Shown here: positions 5,941 through 7,264 of the stretch, piece after piece | How the letters are laid out: each line of letters begins with the position of its first letter | Position numbering within the stretch: the first letter of the stretch is position 1 | Assembly: GCA_001803645.1 (NCBI GenBank) | Contig: MHDW01000209.1 | Span: 3,733 to 10,996 of the forward strand | Source of the DNA: Nitrospirae bacterium GWC2_42_7 | Lineage (GTDB): Bacteria > Nitrospirota > Thermodesulfovibrionia > Thermodesulfovibrionales > UBA6898 | Length of the DNA: 7,264 nucleotides | Direction of reading: 5' to 3' | Translations under genes and position numbers: made by a program | The notes under the pieces: model-generated | What the model saw: the letters and a program-made list of their open reading frames with translations, nothing else | Told to the model about the DNA's origin: nothing | The model's database searches: none

Positions 5941-7264
5941 ATGAAATATTTTGATAAATACAAAACTAAAATAGGTCTTATATGGCATATAGGGCTTATT
6001 CTTTTGATCTTCAGTTCTGTTGCATTTGCAGACCCTATGCACAGTGTGATGCTGTCTGTTCCGGACCAACCGGAGGAAGCGTTAACATGGTGCGGTCCTG
6101 CTTCCGCCCAAATGATTATGGAGGGATATCCTTCGGGAAGCTGCTCTGTTTTACAGGAAGATATCTGGATGTCGATCCAGAGCAACAAGGTCGAAACCAT
6201 GTGGGACACAGACCCGGTTGGATTAGAGAAAGCTCTGGAGAGCAGTTGTCTGCCTGCCCGTTCATGGTCTGTTCATGCAAAAACAGACCCTCAGGCAGTA
6301 ATGTATGATGTGGCATTCTGGATGACAATTAATAACTTTCCTGCTGCAGGCCTGCTGAATACTGTAGCACATAATGGCTACACTGCCCATGCTGAACACT
6401 GGGTTGCGATAAGGGGAATCATTACCGATCTGAATCCAACAACAAATCCTGCTGTTGCCCTTCAGTTTGTCTGGTTCAATGACCCTGCCGTGGATCTGGG
6501 TGACCCAGCACTTGTGAGATTTGTATCAGGCAGCACATGGTACAGCGAATTCCAGCCTGTAACAAAACCTGCAAGCAGCTATCTCGGCAAGTATGTTGCT
6601 GTTATTGAACCGCCTGAAAAGAAAGGGACCGCAATTGCGCCTTTTGAGGTCTTGATCGGAAAGCTGATAACTAAAGATGATGCCTTGCGTTTTGCAGCAA
6701 AATGGATCGAAGAATACAAGCTCTATGAAAAAGAGCCTTACAAACTTATTAGAACCGCAAAACCTCTTGGGCCGTTCCTTGTTAATAAAGACCACGGAGG
6801 ATATTACATTATTCCTTACAGCACCGATGAAAACAGCCAGTTGGCATCTGCGGCAGTTATAGTTAATGCATATACAGGCGGATTTCAGGAAGTCGGGGCC
6901 TTCAAACCTGTTGCCTATATGCAGAAGGAGAATGCTGTAAATATTGCCCTTAAATATCTTAATATCGCAAAGCCAAAAAAAATCTCGGCAGAGTTGATCT
7001 TTCCTGTGGGTGAACAGACAGTCAGCCGATATTTCCCGATATGGAAAGTATCAGTGGATAACAAGATCATAGGTGTAAAAAGACTCGGAACAATATATAC
7101 AAGGATCCCTCAGGAAAACATATCACTGCAGATGCCGGGGCAAATACTTCAGGGAATTACATGGGATGGGAAAAATCTCTGGGTCTTGGATGAGCAGGCT
7201 AAAAAACTCACCAGCGTTGATCCAAGATCCGGCGCTCCTGTGCGCTCTTTAGCCCTGACCTTAA
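5941..7264 (+). CDS. Exported C39-like cysteine peptidase with PepSY-like segments and a beta-propeller start; 3' end cut off
   Basis: The first 441 residues of a longer protein; the frame is open to the window edge. The Sec signal peptide has a hydrophobic core about 11-29 and likely cleaves after VAFA (A30). Residues about 35-222 match a papain-fold C39-like peptidase: catalytic C51 in TWCGPASAQMIM, probable oxyanion Q43, H153 in EHWVAIRG and D181 in WFNDPAVD, so the triad looks complete. Two further Cys (68, 103) could form a disulfide. Residues about 242-322 and 328-389 resemble two PepSY-like units (ITKDDALRFAAKW with VNAYTGG; ENAVNIALKYL with WKVSVDNK). From about 398 a propeller blade begins (GITWDGKNLWVLDEQ, then SVDPRSGAPVRS). 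Unlike bacteriocin-processing C39 proteins, it has no transporter domain within the visible part and is itself exported. The substrate is unknown; the cotranscribed propeller protein is a candidate partner. The C39 call is firm, the PepSY call tentative. Confidence 0.9.
   Translation, partial: MKYFDKYKTKIGLIWHIGLILLIFSSVAFADPMHSVMLSVPDQPEEALTWCGPASAQMIMEGYPSGSCSVLQEDIWMSIQSNKVETMWDTDPVGLEKALESSCLPARSWSVHAKTDPQAVMYDVAFWMTINNFPAAGLLNTVAHNGYTAHAEHWVAIRGIITDLNPTTNPAVALQFVWFNDPAVDLGDPALVRFVSGSTWYSEFQPVTKPASSYLGKYVAVIEPPEKKGTAIAPFEVLIGKLITKDDALRFAAKWIEEYKLYEKEPYKLIRTAKPLGPFLVNKDHGGYYIIPYSTDENSQLASAAVIVNAYTGGFQEVGAFKPVAYMQKENAVNIALKYLNIAKPKKISAELIFPVGEQTVSRYFPIWKVSVDNKIIGVKRLGTIYTRIPQENISLQMPGQILQGITWDGKNLWVLDEQAKKLTSVDPRSGAPVRSLALTL

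Noticed and set aside
4682..6328. Minus-strand and alternative-frame open frames of 60-125 residues in the exported operon
   Set aside because: They overlap the propeller and peptidase genes, which have signal peptides, strong ribosome sites and repeat or catalytic motifs; the shadows show none of these.
5941..6610. Bacteriocin export or maturation system suggested by the C39-like domain
   Set aside because: No ABC transporter segments are seen in the visible part, no small gene with a double-glycine leader was seen nearby, and the domain is preceded by a Sec signal peptide.
6526..6862. Short open frames on both strands (89 and 61 residues) within the peptidase gene
   Set aside because: The main frame from 5941 continues uninterrupted through here with PepSY-like sequence, so these are frame shadows.
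1..7264. CRISPR array, tRNA/rRNA genes or insertion sequences
   Set aside because: No regularly spaced repeats, no recognisable RNA gene cores and no transposase-like frames or terminal repeats were seen.

Overview
The window reads as a gene neighbourhood from a Gram-negative, environmental-type bacterium. It holds a sigma-54 (NtrC-type) two-component system, Sec signal peptides, and moderate-to-low GC with AT-rich intergenic DNA. An uncultured Nitrospirota or Desulfobacterota-like lineage would fit, but this is a guess from gene style; nothing in the window fixes the taxon.

Layout. On the minus strand (1-2664) lies a two-gene operon. A membrane sensor histidine kinase (2664 down to 1216) is followed after one base by an NtrC-family sigma-54 activator (1214 down to the window edge, C-terminal DNA-binding domain cut off). 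The kinase seems to be transcribed from a sigma-70-like promoter placed so close to its ATG that the mRNA may be leaderless. On the plus strand, a well-formed -24/-12 (sigma-54) promoter at 2733-2748 points away from the kinase, toward a regulator at 2949-3716. That regulator joins a response-regulator receiver domain to an AraC-type DNA-binding domain. Its receiver has lost the phospho-acceptor Asp (Asn64) and one of the metal-binding acids, so it looks like a pseudo-receiver.

After a 265-bp gap holding a perfect 13-bp hairpin, two genes with strong ribosome binding sites form an apparent operon for exported proteins. The first (3982-5901) is a secreted protein with about six beta-propeller blades and a cysteine-paired C-terminal region of unknown function. 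The second (5941 to beyond the window) is a secreted papain-fold (C39-like) cysteine peptidase, then two PepSY-like segments, then the start of another beta-propeller.

Working model (inference): the membrane kinase phosphorylates the NtrC-type activator. The activator, with sigma-54, may turn on the AraC-type pseudo-receiver gene, which in turn may control the downstream exported propeller/peptidase pair. The order, orientation and promoter types suggest this cascade, but only the genes and promoter-like motifs are seen directly. No RNA genes, CRISPR arrays or insertion sequences were found.
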